From an uncultured Collinsella sp. (lineage in GTDB: Bacteria > Actinomycetota > Coriobacteriia > Coriobacteriales > Coriobacteriaceae): 7,200 nucleotides of DNA. The DNA lies in the NCBI GenBank assembly GCA_902494685.1, contig CABUUE010000077.1:1-7200 (forward strand). The letters run 5' to 3'. The notes beneath the pieces are model-generated. The model was not told the DNA's origin. It searched no databases and saw nothing but the letters and a program-made list of their open reading frames with translations. Positions 1-6,802 of this stretch are shown piece by piece (position 1 is the stretch's first letter; every line of letters starts with the position of its first letter). The translations under genes and the position numbers were made by a program.

Positions 1-723
1 GCCGGCACCACCCAGCGTGATGACCGCAGCTCCGGCGCCCTTGTCGAGCAGCGCATTGAGCGCGGCGACGCAACTCGCATCATCCGTGGGCAGAATGCCC
101 GTCAGCACCTGGCACTCGGTCTCGTTGGGGCAGACCAAGTCGACCGCAGGCCAGACCTCCGCAGGCAACTCACAAGCAGGCGCCGGATTAAAGACCGCAT
201 AGAACCCCAGCTCGTGAGCGCAAACAAGCGCATCGGCCGTCGCTGCAAGGTCACATTCACCCTGGGCGATAAAGACGCTTCCGGCAGCCGGGGCAATCTC
301 GCCGGCGTCTCCGTCGAGCCCATCGGCCACCAGACGTCTCAGCGCGCAGGCAACGTCCTCACCCGCAAGCGCATGGTTGGCACCCGGTGACAGCACGATG
401 CGGTTATCGCTCTCGCAGCGAATGATGGTCGCGGTACCGGTCTCCACGTCATCGCGACGCGCCACAAACTCAACGCCCACGCCGGCATCCTGAAGTCCCG
501 CCACCAGCGCATCGCCAAACGTATCGCGCCCAACCGCGCCGATCATGCACGTGCGCGCACCCATGCGCGCGGCGGCGACGGCCTGGTTAGCGCCCTTGCC
601 ACCGGCGTTGGTGATAAAACCGCTGCCGCCGACAGTCTCGCCCGCGCGCGGCATGCGCTCGCACGCCACCGAAAGGTCCATGTTCATGCTGCCGAACACC
701 ACAACGATGCTGTGATCCGCCAT
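1..723 (-). CDS. rbsK: Ribokinase-like PfkB-family carbohydrate kinase (3' end outside window)
   Basis: Translated from the complement, 241 codons are open to the window edge, and the C-terminal fifth or so of a usual ~300-residue ribokinase is cut off. Seen: an N-terminal GSMNMDL strand, GETVGGSGF, then the PfkB signature-1 region GGKGANQAVAAARMGA at about residues 41-56 followed by GAVGRDTFG; NPAP at 179-182; PNETE at 199-203, as in ribokinases (NETE motif); and ITLGGAG at the edge. The GAGDTF-type motif with the catalytic Asp would lie just beyond the window. Family role: cytosolic ATP-dependent phosphorylation of D-ribose to ribose 5-phosphate, feeding the pentose phosphate pathway. The start is the ATG at 723-721, preceded by a strong Shine-Dalgarno GAGGAGG (735-729) with a 5-nt spacer. 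It is divergent from the acyltransferase gene. PfkB substrate cannot be fixed from sequence alone, and another sugar or nucleoside kinase is possible, but the overall pattern is closest to RbsK. Confidence 0.85.
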   Translation of the reverse strand, partial: MADHSIVVVFGSMNMDLSVACERMPRAGETVGGSGFITNAGGKGANQAVAAARMGARTCMIGAVGRDTFGDALVAGLQDAGVGVEFVARRDDVETGTATIIRCESDNRIVLSPGANHALAGEDVACALRRLVADGLDGDAGEIAPAAGSVFIAQGECDLAATADALVCAHELGFYAVFNPAPACELPAEVWPAVDLVCPNETECQVLTGILPTDDASCVAALNALLDKGAGAAVITLGGAG

Positions 724-865
724 GGAAACCTCCTCGTCTTTAGGCTTTGTGCCCACCGTCGACCATCGATTGTGCACTCTCGCACCCCCTATAACTTTAG
801 TTCACTTTGATGTGGACGCGCGCTTGAGCTTGCGCCAGCAGCAAGCATTCACAGGAGCAGGCAGC

Positions 866-871
866 TACAAT
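866..871 (+). promoter_or_regulatory. Possible -10 box for the acyltransferase gene
   Basis: TACAAT lies 39 nt before the ATG at 911, which would put transcription start near 878 and give a leader of about 33 nt. At 16-18 bp upstream I see no good TTGACA-like -35 hexamer, so this is only a weak candidate. In the rest of the 724-910 divergent region I see no convincing promoter for the kinase gene, apart from a poor TATAGG-like site on the minus strand near 793-788. Confidence 0.25.
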
Positions 872-910
872 GAATACGTGCTGATTATTCTCGTCATTGG
901 ATGATGTTTT

Positions 911-3127
911 ATGGAACAATTCTCGCAATCGGGCTCGCGCGGTCGACGCCGCACGGGCAACGAGCCGGCGCCGCACGAACGCGTGAAGAGCGAACGCCGT
1001 GCCAACGAGCCGCGACGCACCACGAGCCCCCATCGCGCTTCTGCCAACAACGCGGGCCGCGCCAACACTCCCGCCGCGGAGCAGACGCCTGCTCGCCCCA
1101 AGTCCCGCTACATCCCTGCACTCGACGGCCTGCGTACGCTCGCCGTCGTCGCGGTGGTGCTCTATCACCTTAACCTCACGTGGGCTCAGGGCGGCCTGCT
1201 CGGCGTCACGATCTTCTTTGTGCTTTCGGGCTATCTGATCACGCGCTTGCTGCTCAACGAAGTCGCTAAGACCGGCCGCATCGACCTCAAGAGCTTCTGG
1301 ATCCGCCGCATCCGTCGCCTGGTCCCCGCCGTGGTGACCGTCGTGGTGGTGACCTGTGCTCTGTGCACCGTCTTCAACCACGTGATGCTCACCAAGATGC
1401 GCCCCGACATCCTGCCGTCGCTGTTGTTCTTCAACAACTGGTGGCAGATTGCCCAAAACGTCTCGTACTTCAATGCTCTGGGCGACCCCTCGCCGCTCAC
1501 GCACTTTTGGTCGCTTGCCATCGAGGAACAGTTCTACCTGATTTGGCCGCCACTGCTGTTTGCCATGGTATCCATGCATGTGAGCAAACCCAACACGCGC
1601 CGCGTGGTTCTGGGCCTTGCCGCGGTATCTGCCCTCGCCATGATGGTGCTCTATAACCCCGCCGCCGACCCCAGCCGCGTGTACTACGGCACCGACACCC
1701 GTGTGTTCTCGCTGCTGCTGGGTGCCTGGATGGCCTTTATCCCCGATCGCGACCTGGCGCCGGTGCGTCTCGCTCGTCGTTTGGGGCTCAATCGCCTAGC
1801 TGGCGCCGCCAAGCACGGCAAGAACGCCGAGGGCAAGCCTGGCGAGAAGGCCGACGAAGCAGCCGAGACCGCCCCGGCACAGCCGAGCGCCCTCGTGCGT
1901 TTTTGGTCCTCGCCCGCATCCATCGATGTGTTGGGCGTCGTGGGTCTGGTTGGCCTTGCCGCCATGGTCGCGCTCACCAACGGCTACACCGCCTTCCAGT
2001 ATCGCGGAGGCACGCTGCTGTGCTCGATCCTCACACTCATGGTCATCGCGGCCTGCGTGCAGCCCCAGGGAATGGTTGCCCGCGCGCTATCCGCCGAGCC
2101 ACTCGTGTGGGTTGGCAAGCGCTCCTACAGCATCTACCTGTGGCACTATCCGCTGCTGCTCCTCATGAACCCGGTCGCCAACATCAACGATACACCGTGG
2201 TGGCAGTACATTTTGCAGGTGTTGTTGGTGGTCGCCGTGGCAGAGTGCTGCTATCGCTTTATCGAGACTCCGTTTAGGAAGGGCGCCTTTGGGCGCACCG
2301 TCGCCGAATTCCGCGATGGCACCACCACGCCCGCCAACTGGGCACGCACGCACATCCCTGTCTGCGCAGCCTGCGCTGTCGTGTTGGTCGTTGCACTGGG
2401 CGGCCTGATCTTTGTGCCCGAGACGTCTGCGCTGAGCGGCGAGGGCGCCGAAGTTCTGAACAAGGAAGCCAAGAACACCGCGCCCACCGACCAGCAGGCG
2501 GCCGACGACACCGACAAGGACAACGACGGCTTCCCCGATGGCTCCTACGATCTGCTTATGATCGGCGACTCCGTGTCGCTGCGTGCCGTGGACACCTTTG
2601 ACGGCGTGTTCCCGCACAGCCATATCGATGCCGAAAAGGGCCGCCAGTTTGATGCGGGCCGTGCGACATTTGAAGGCTATATCCAGCAGAACCTTGCCGG
2701 CAAGATCGTGGTCTTTGCCCTGGGCACCAACGGCTTGGTAACCGACGACCAGATAGACGCCATCATGGCCGATGCAGGAGATAAGCGTATTGTGGTGTTT
2801 GTGAACACGCGCAGCCCGCAGCCGTGGGTTGGCTCTACCAACCAGGCCATCGCCAACGCCGCTACGCGCTACAAAAACGTGCGCGTTATCGACTGGTACG
2901 GATACAGTGCCAACCGCAACGACCTGTTCGATGGCGATGGCACGCACCTATCGACCACTGGCGTGACTGAGTACCTCAACTTGATCCACGACGCAGTCAA
3001 GAAGGACCTGCCCGTGCATCCCGAGGATCACGTCAACGATCCGCAGCCGGCAGTCGTCAAGTCTGCCACCGACGCACTCATCAATGCGCTTGCCTTCAAG
3101 CCGCACAAGTTGGGCACCGACAAGTAA
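911..3127 (+). CDS. Membrane O-acyltransferase (acyltransferase 3) with C-terminal SGNH domain, OatA-like
   Basis: 738 residues. Residues 1-65 are a basic, disordered cytosolic tail. Residues 66-505 are an acyltransferase-3 domain with about 11-12 membrane segments. It shows the family R-X10-H motif (R75, H86), FWIRRIRRLVP at 129-139, HFWSLAIEEQFYLIWP at 198-213, SYSIYLWHYP at 405-414 and ETPFR at 452-456. A hydrophilic Lys/Ala/Glu-rich loop fills about 280-328. After the last membrane helix (about 482-502) comes an acidic linker, then an SGNH domain: GDSV with nucleophile Ser554, ALGTNG with Asn607, and DGTHL with Asp676/His679. Known for this architecture: acetyl groups cross the membrane and are placed on an extracellular glycan, with OatA acetylating MurNAc in peptidoglycan. 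The acceptor here is inferred. The start is the first in-frame ATG after a TGA at 902-904, with a weak SD (GGATGA, 899-904). No functional partner is adjacent. Confidence 0.85.
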   Translation: MEQFSQSGSRGRRRTGNEPAPHERVKSERRANEPRRTTSPHRASANNAGRANTPAAEQTPARPKSRYIPALDGLRTLAVVAVVLYHLNLTWAQGGLLGVTIFFVLSGYLITRLLLNEVAKTGRIDLKSFWIRRIRRLVPAVVTVVVVTCALCTVFNHVMLTKMRPDILPSLLFFNNWWQIAQNVSYFNALGDPSPLTHFWSLAIEEQFYLIWPPLLFAMVSMHVSKPNTRRVVLGLAAVSALAMMVLYNPAADPSRVYYGTDTRVFSLLLGAWMAFIPDRDLAPVRLARRLGLNRLAGAAKHGKNAEGKPGEKADEAAETAPAQPSALVRFWSSPASIDVLGVVGLVGLAAMVALTNGYTAFQYRGGTLLCSILTLMVIAACVQPQGMVARALSAEPLVWVGKRSYSIYLWHYPLLLLMNPVANINDTPWWQYILQVLLVVAVAECCYRFIETPFRKGAFGRTVAEFRDGTTTPANWARTHIPVCAACAVVLVVALGGLIFVPETSALSGEGAEVLNKEAKNTAPTDQQAADDTDKDNDGFPDGSYDLLMIGDSVSLRAVDTFDGVFPHSHIDAEKGRQFDAGRATFEGYIQQNLAGKIVVFALGTNGLVTDDQIDAIMADAGDKRIVVFVNTRSPQPWVGSTNQAIANAATRYKNVRVIDWYGYSANRNDLFDGDGTHLSTTGVTEYLNLIHDAVKKDLPVHPEDHVNDPQPAVVKSATDALINALAFKPHKLGTDK

Positions 3128-3150
3128 CCTGCAGCGCAAACTTCCCACAT

Positions 3151-3188
3151 CCGGAGGGGGTGTCTGCCACGGCAGACACCCCCTCCGG
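3151..3188. repeat. Perfect 38-nt palindrome (18-bp arms, 2-nt centre)
   Basis: The left arm 3151-3168 starts CCGGAGGGGG and ends GTCTGCC. The right arm 3171-3188 is its exact reverse complement, and AC at 3169-3170 is the centre. It lies 24 nt after the acyltransferase stop. No T-run follows on either strand, so it is not a standard intrinsic terminator, although the transcript hairpin would be very stable and could stop transcription or protect the mRNA 3' end. Its position next to REP-like repeats also fits a repetitive-element boundary. Confidence 0.8.
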
Positions 3189-3232
3189 CAGTTAGGGACG
3201 TTCCTTATGTGCCGGTACCTAGGGACACTCCT
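3185..3232. repeat. REP-like palindromic unit with a degenerate direct repeat
   Basis: CCGGCA (3185-3190) and TGCCGG (3210-3215) form inverted arms around the near-palindrome AGGGACGTTCCT (3194-3205). A second copy of the core, TAGGGACACTCCT (3220-3232), repeats TAGGGACGTTCCT (3193-3205) with two mismatches, 27 bp apart. The unit starts inside the right arm of the preceding perfect palindrome. Such compact clustered palindromes resemble REP/BIME elements mobilised by REP-associated tyrosine (Y1) transposases. No such gene is visible here, so this class is inferred. Confidence 0.45.
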
Positions 3233-3360
3233 GGCGCAGCCAATGAAGACCTCTACGGATGAATTCCAGGCCGCTCCGTCGCTCCAGACATCGTTTCCGC
3301 GCCTCGCGCCTGCCCCAAACAATCAAAACAAGCCCTTTTCGCCGCACCCTCAAAGGTCTG

Positions 3361-3588
3361 TGGGCAAAAAAGGGCAAATATGAGTACTGTTACCATTTTA
3401 GCAGCAGGCAAAACCACCCAAAATGACGTCCGAGCGAACCCTACAACCCCCTAAAGCAGCCAACCTGACTGGTTTAAGGCGTATTGGAGCCAATTTTAAT
3501 GAACATACTATAGGTTATGTTTATTATCTTCTTGAATGTAAATGCTATTCACTTAGCAACAGTACTCATATTTGGCATTTTTTGCCCA
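3361..3588. mobile_element. MITE-like non-coding element with 31-bp terminal inverted repeats
   Basis: The left end 3361-3391 reads TGGGCAAAAAAGGG then CAAATATGAGTACTGTT. The reverse complement of 3558-3588 matches it at 29 of 31 positions, with the differences at positions 12 and 14. The 228-bp element contains no credible gene, is clearly AT-richer than the surrounding genes, and is flanked by CTG on both sides (3358-3360 and 3589-3591), a possible 3-bp target duplication that could also be chance. The interior includes a small palindrome (AACATA 3502-3507 with TATGTT 3516-3521). The right repeat also holds a mini-hairpin, GGCA/TGCC around a T-run. Family and mobilising transposase are not recognised. 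Confidence 0.6.
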
Positions 3589-3615
3589 CTGCCATATAAC
3601 TAACACCCTATAGCA

Positions 3616-3653
3616 GACAAAAACAGGCCGCAGCCCATCGCTGCGGCCTGTTT
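3616..3653 (-). terminator. Intrinsic terminator of the Mg-transport operon
   Basis: A 13-bp perfect stem, AAACAGGCCGCAG (3621-3633) with CTGCGGCCTGTTT (3641-3653), closes a 7-nt loop. Read on the minus strand, the stem ends in a run of T (five T, then GTC, to about 3616). It begins 17 nt downstream of the Nramp-type gene's stop, the normal place for a rho-independent terminator. On the plus strand the T-run is only TTT, so activity for the convergent acyltransferase transcript would be weaker. Confidence 0.9.
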
Positions 3654-3670
3654 GGAGTCCAAAAGAGGCG

Positions 3671-4933
3671 CTAAGCGCTGTAGCCCATCGCTTGCAGCAC
3701 AAACATAACGACTGTCAGCACCGTAATCACACCGATAGTCGCCCAAGTGAGCACATTCCACACGCGGCCGTTGCGGTTAGTGCCCATAATGTGACGGTCG
3801 GCGGCGATAACCACCTGGAACACCAGAACCACGGGCAGCAGCACGCCATTGATGACCTGCGAGGTCATCATAATCTGGAACAGATCGACGCCGGGCATAA
3901 GCACCAGCACGGCAGAGATACCGATGATGGCCGTAATGATGCCGCGATAGACCGGGGCCTCGTCCCAGCTGCGGTCGGCACCGCGCTCCCAGCCAAATGC
4001 CTCGCAGATAGCGCTCGACGTAACGCCCGGCAGCACGCAAGCAGCCAAGAAGCTCGCCGCGACCAGGCCCGAGGCAAACAGTACCGTGGACCACTGACCC
4101 GCAATAGGCTCCAGCGCACGGGCAGCATCGGCAGCATCGCTAATCTGAATACCCGCCGGGAACAGCACCGTACCGGTCGTGATGATAATGAAGCCGGCAA
4201 TGACATCGGCGGCAAGCGAGCCGCTCACGGTATCGATGCGCTGCAGCACAATATCGTCCTCGCCCGCGTTCTTATCGACCACGTTGTTCTGCGCCAAGAA
4301 AATCATCCACGGCGCGATGGTGGTACCGATCGTTGCGACCACGAGCGACACGTAGCTGGGGTCATTTTGAATGTTAGGCACGACCAAGTCGACCGCGACC
4401 TCACCCCAGTTGGGGCCAGCCATAAACGCGGCGACGATATAGGTCACGAACACGCAGCTCACCAGCAGCAGAATCTTCTCGATGCGCTGGAAACTACCCG
4501 ACATGGTAAGCATCCACACCAGCAGCGCCACCAACGGCACCGAGATGCTCGCCGGCACGCCAAACAGAGCAAGGCCGCTCGCGATACCCGCGAACTCCGA
4601 GATGGTCACCGCCGTGTTGGCGATCAACAGCGCTGCCATGGCCAGCACGCTCTTGCGCACGCCAAAGCGCTCGCGAATGAGCGACGCCAGGCCCTTACCC
4701 GTGACGCATCCGCAGCGCGCCGCGGTCTCCTGCGTCACGATAAGCAGCACGGTCATGACGGGAAGCATCCAGAGCATCTTATAGCCATAGCTGGCGCCCG
4801 CGCTGGAATACGTGGCGATGCCGCCAGCGTCATTGCCCGAAAGCGCCGCCAGAAGACCGGGGCCCATGGCGCCAAAGATGGCCGCGATGGTCAGCTTTTG
4901 CTTGGTGCTCGGCTTTTGCTTCGTATTTTGCAC
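3671..4933 (-). CDS. Nramp-related divalent metal transporter, probably Mg2+-selective (NRMT type)
   Basis: 420 residues with about 11 membrane helices, in the SLC11/Nramp superfamily: GPGLLAALSG at 24-33, SAGASYGYKMLW at 44-55, and the helix-10 segment TSQVINGVLLP at 357-367. The metal-site motifs differ from manganese/iron Nramps. Helix 1 has NDAGG (34-38; Asp35 kept) instead of DPGN, and helix 6 has TTIAPWM (204-210) instead of the usual A-x-V-MPHN, so the metal-binding Met becomes Ala207. Such substitutions are known from the NRMT/NMgT branch, which carries Mg2+ (and Mn2+), described in Clostridium acetobutylicum and Eggerthella lenta. I chose the GTG start at 4933-4931 because AGGTGG (4943-4938) sits 4 nt ahead and the Nramp core begins soon after; a frame open to 4996 would overlap the upstream gene and add residues unlike the family. 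It lies 8 nt after the MgtE-like stop, so coupled translation is likely. Mg2+ selectivity is inferred. Confidence 0.85.
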   Translation of the reverse strand: MQNTKQKPSTKQKLTIAAIFGAMGPGLLAALSGNDAGGIATYSSAGASYGYKMLWMLPVMTVLLIVTQETAARCGCVTGKGLASLIRERFGVRKSVLAMAALLIANTAVTISEFAGIASGLALFGVPASISVPLVALLVWMLTMSGSFQRIEKILLLVSCVFVTYIVAAFMAGPNWGEVAVDLVVPNIQNDPSYVSLVVATIGTTIAPWMIFLAQNNVVDKNAGEDDIVLQRIDTVSGSLAADVIAGFIIITTGTVLFPAGIQISDAADAARALEPIAGQWSTVLFASGLVAASFLAACVLPGVTSSAICEAFGWERGADRSWDEAPVYRGIITAIIGISAVLVLMPGVDLFQIMMTSQVINGVLLPVVLVFQVVIAADRHIMGTNRNGRVWNVLTWATIGVITVLTVVMFVLQAMGYSA

Positions 4934-4941
4934 GCGACCAC

Positions 4942-6786
4942 CTACCCCATGACCGACATGGTGAGCAGCACCGCGGCGATGCAGTACGCCACACACGAGA
5001 TCATGACGGCGATGACGTTCATGGCGGTACCCGACGTATTGAGGTCGTGCTCATCGCGCCAGAACAGCACCATCAGGTAAATCACGGCGCTCATGTTGCC
5101 CACCAGGCAGATGATGGCCGCAATGTTAAAGCAGCCGGTAAAGAGCTGCTCCTCAAACATAGGGGCATCGAGGAACGCGGCAGTGCGCACCAGCTGCGCG
5201 CACAGGTAAGTAACAAGCGAAAGGATCAGGCCCATACCCGTGCTCTGGAAGAAGAATCCCAGGTACGGTTTGGGCTCGTCGTCGTGACCGTCGTACTCGA
5301 GGAAGTAGTTCTTGACGAACGACACCATGCGCGAGGCCGCCAGCAGCACGAGCGGCATGGCGCACATGGGGAACACCACCAGATGCGCGGAGCCCAGCGC
5401 CGTCCCCAGCACCGTCGCCATAATGCACGAGGCGATGCCCCACACGACGACCCAGTACTGACGATGCACGAACCAGCTGAGCACGTTCGTCGAGTCGTCC
5501 GACGCGCTATCGCCCGAGCCGACACCGGCGATCTGCAGGTCCTCCTGATGCTCCTCGGCGATAACGTCCATGGCGTCGTCGAAGGTCACGATGCCCAGGA
5601 TATGACGGTTCTCGTCGCAGACAGGGATGGCAACCAGGTCGTACTTGGTCATCTCGTCCGTCACGTCTTCCTGGTCCTCGTCGGGCGACACGTAGACCAG
5701 GTCGCGATAGGCGAGCTGGCCCAGCGTGGCATCGCGGTCGGCCACGATCAACGTGCGCAGCGAGAGCACGCCGGTGAGCATGCCGCTCGGATCCTCGGTA
5801 TAGACGTAATAGACACTCTCGAAGTCCTCATCGAGTTTGCGAATCGCCTCGATGGCATCGCCGACCGTCGCCGTGGCGGGCAGCGAGACAAACTCCGAGG
5901 TCATGATGCGGCCGGCGGTGTTGTCCTCATAGCCCAGCAGGTTACGAATCGCCTTCTCCTCCTTGACGCCCATCAGGCGCAGGAGCTTCTCGGCCTTCTC
6001 GTAATCGAGCTCGTCGATCAGGTCGGCGGCGTCGTCCGGGTCCATCATGGCCAGCATCGACGATGCGTCCGTATCGGACAGGCCCTCGAGCATCTCGGTC
6101 ATGAGCTCGTCATCATCGAACTCCGAGATGGCCTCGGCGGCCTGGGCGGTGTCGAGCTGCGCGAACACCTGCGCACGCAGGCGCGGGTCGAGCTGCTCGA
6201 TAATGTCGGCAATGTCGGCAGGGTGCAGCTCGCCAAGCGTCTTGTGCGACACCGAGAGCTGGATGTTCTTAGTCGAGCGATCGAGCAGGTCCATGTAAGA
6301 CCAGGCGATAATGTCCTCGCTGAGCGGCTTGCCCAGGTGCTTCATAAAGCCCTCGACGACATGCTCGAGTGTGGGGCTGATCGCGCGCAGCAGACCGCGG
6401 GCGCCAACTTCGGCACCCAGTAGGCGCAGCTGATTTTCGCCCGACATGGAAAACTTGATGTCGTTTACGCGCACGACCTTCATGCCCTGCGTGTCGACAA
6501 TTTGCTTGTTAAGCACGTCGCGGGCGAGTAAGAGTTCGGTCGGCTGCAGGTACGAAAAACGGATTTCGGTGGCCGACGTCTTAAGGTGTACGCCCGTCTC
6601 GTCGATACGGTCGACCCATTTGCGCCAGCTGATCATAAACGGCGTCTTGCCGGGGCCGCGGAACGCGAGCGATGTCACGTGTGGAAAAACTTCGCCGGTA
6701 GCAATGCCAAAATCGTTGACCACGCCGAGCTTTTCGCCGTCGACGTCCAAGACCGGCAATTTGAGCATCTCACTCAGATAATTCAA
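4942..6786 (-). CDS. MgtE-like protein: PRC-barrel-like region, MgtE N domain, CBS pair, divergent membrane domain
   Basis: 614 residues. Residues 1-80 and about 81-150 look like two PRC-barrel-type beta units (YLSEMLKLPVLDVDGEKLG). The MgtE N domain spans about 180-285 (ELHPADIADIIEQLDP 186-201; MDPDDAADLIDEL 248-260). The CBS pair spans about 286-418 (YEDNTAGRIMTSEFV 286-300; DQEDVTDEMTKYDL 371-384; GIVTFDDAMDVIAEE 398-412). In MgtE this cytosolic module binds Mg2+ and closes the pore. About five membrane segments follow (439-614). I cannot find the MgtE GGNAGNQ-type motif; the C-terminal SGTAMNVIAVM (585-595) aligns roughly with the SGPF-TTLVD helix but lacks its Mg-binding Asp. It may be a diverged channel or a sensor subunit for the co-transcribed transporter. 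The start is a TTG (6786-6784) with GGGGAG 5 nt upstream; ATG at 6768 (Met7) is the alternative, but LSE at 4-6 belongs to the PRC pattern. Confidence 0.8.
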   Translation of the reverse strand: MNYLSEMLKLPVLDVDGEKLGVVNDFGIATGEVFPHVTSLAFRGPGKTPFMISWRKWVDRIDETGVHLKTSATEIRFSYLQPTELLLARDVLNKQIVDTQGMKVVRVNDIKFSMSGENQLRLLGAEVGARGLLRAISPTLEHVVEGFMKHLGKPLSEDIIAWSYMDLLDRSTKNIQLSVSHKTLGELHPADIADIIEQLDPRLRAQVFAQLDTAQAAEAISEFDDDELMTEMLEGLSDTDASSMLAMMDPDDAADLIDELDYEKAEKLLRLMGVKEEKAIRNLLGYEDNTAGRIMTSEFVSLPATATVGDAIEAIRKLDEDFESVYYVYTEDPSGMLTGVLSLRTLIVADRDATLGQLAYRDLVYVSPDEDQEDVTDEMTKYDLVAIPVCDENRHILGIVTFDDAMDVIAEEHQEDLQIAGVGSGDSASDDSTNVLSWFVHRQYWVVVWGIASCIMATVLGTALGSAHLVVFPMCAMPLVLLAASRMVSFVKNYFLEYDGHDDEPKPYLGFFFQSTGMGLILSLVTYLCAQLVRTAAFLDAPMFEEQLFTGCFNIAAIICLVGNMSAVIYLMVLFWRDEHDLNTSGTAMNVIAVMISCVAYCIAAVLLTMSVMG

Positions 6787-6802
6787 TGGTGCTCCCCATC
6801 AT
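6770..6802 (-). CDS. Possible 9-10 codon leader ORF overlapping the MgtE-like start
   Basis: Tandem ATG codons at 6802-6800 and 6799-6797 follow the best Shine-Dalgarno in the leader (GGAGGA, 6811-6806). They open a short frame, MMGSTIELSE, ending at TGA 6772-6770. It overlaps the TTG start of the main gene in another frame, and its stop lies one base before the in-frame ATG for Met7 (TGAGATG), a geometry suited to termination-reinitiation. It could be a regulatory leader peptide, chance, or the scar of a single-base indel that separated the normal ATG from its gene. No homology can be judged at this length. Confidence 0.25.
   Translation of the reverse strand: MMGSTIELSE

Noticed and set aside
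797..2947. Long minus-strand open frames (797-1579 and 2087-2947) inside the acyltransferase gene
   Set aside because: Shadow frames caused by high GC; no domain pattern, while the plus-strand frame has R-X10-H and SGNH motifs throughout.
3084..3383. A 99-codon plus-strand frame running from the acyltransferase end into the intergenic region
   Set aside because: It crosses the palindrome, the REP-like unit and the MITE end, has no Shine-Dalgarno and no recognisable protein features. The stretch 3233-3360 appears to hold nothing else.
4934..4996. An upstream ATG at 4996 extending the Nramp-type protein by 21 residues
   Set aside because: It would overlap the coding end of the MgtE-like gene, and the extra residues are unlike Nramp N-termini. 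The GTG at 4933 has its own Shine-Dalgarno.
3692..5080. A 462-codon open frame on the plus strand opposite the Nramp-type gene
   Set aside because: Low-complexity His/Arg/Gln-rich translation with no recognisable fold; the complementary strand is a clear multi-helix transporter.
5047..6423. A 458-codon open frame on the plus strand opposite the MgtE-like gene
   Set aside because: Its translation is rich in His, Arg, Gln and Val without domains, as expected for the antisense of a GC-rich gene. The opposite strand encodes clear MgtE-N and CBS motifs.
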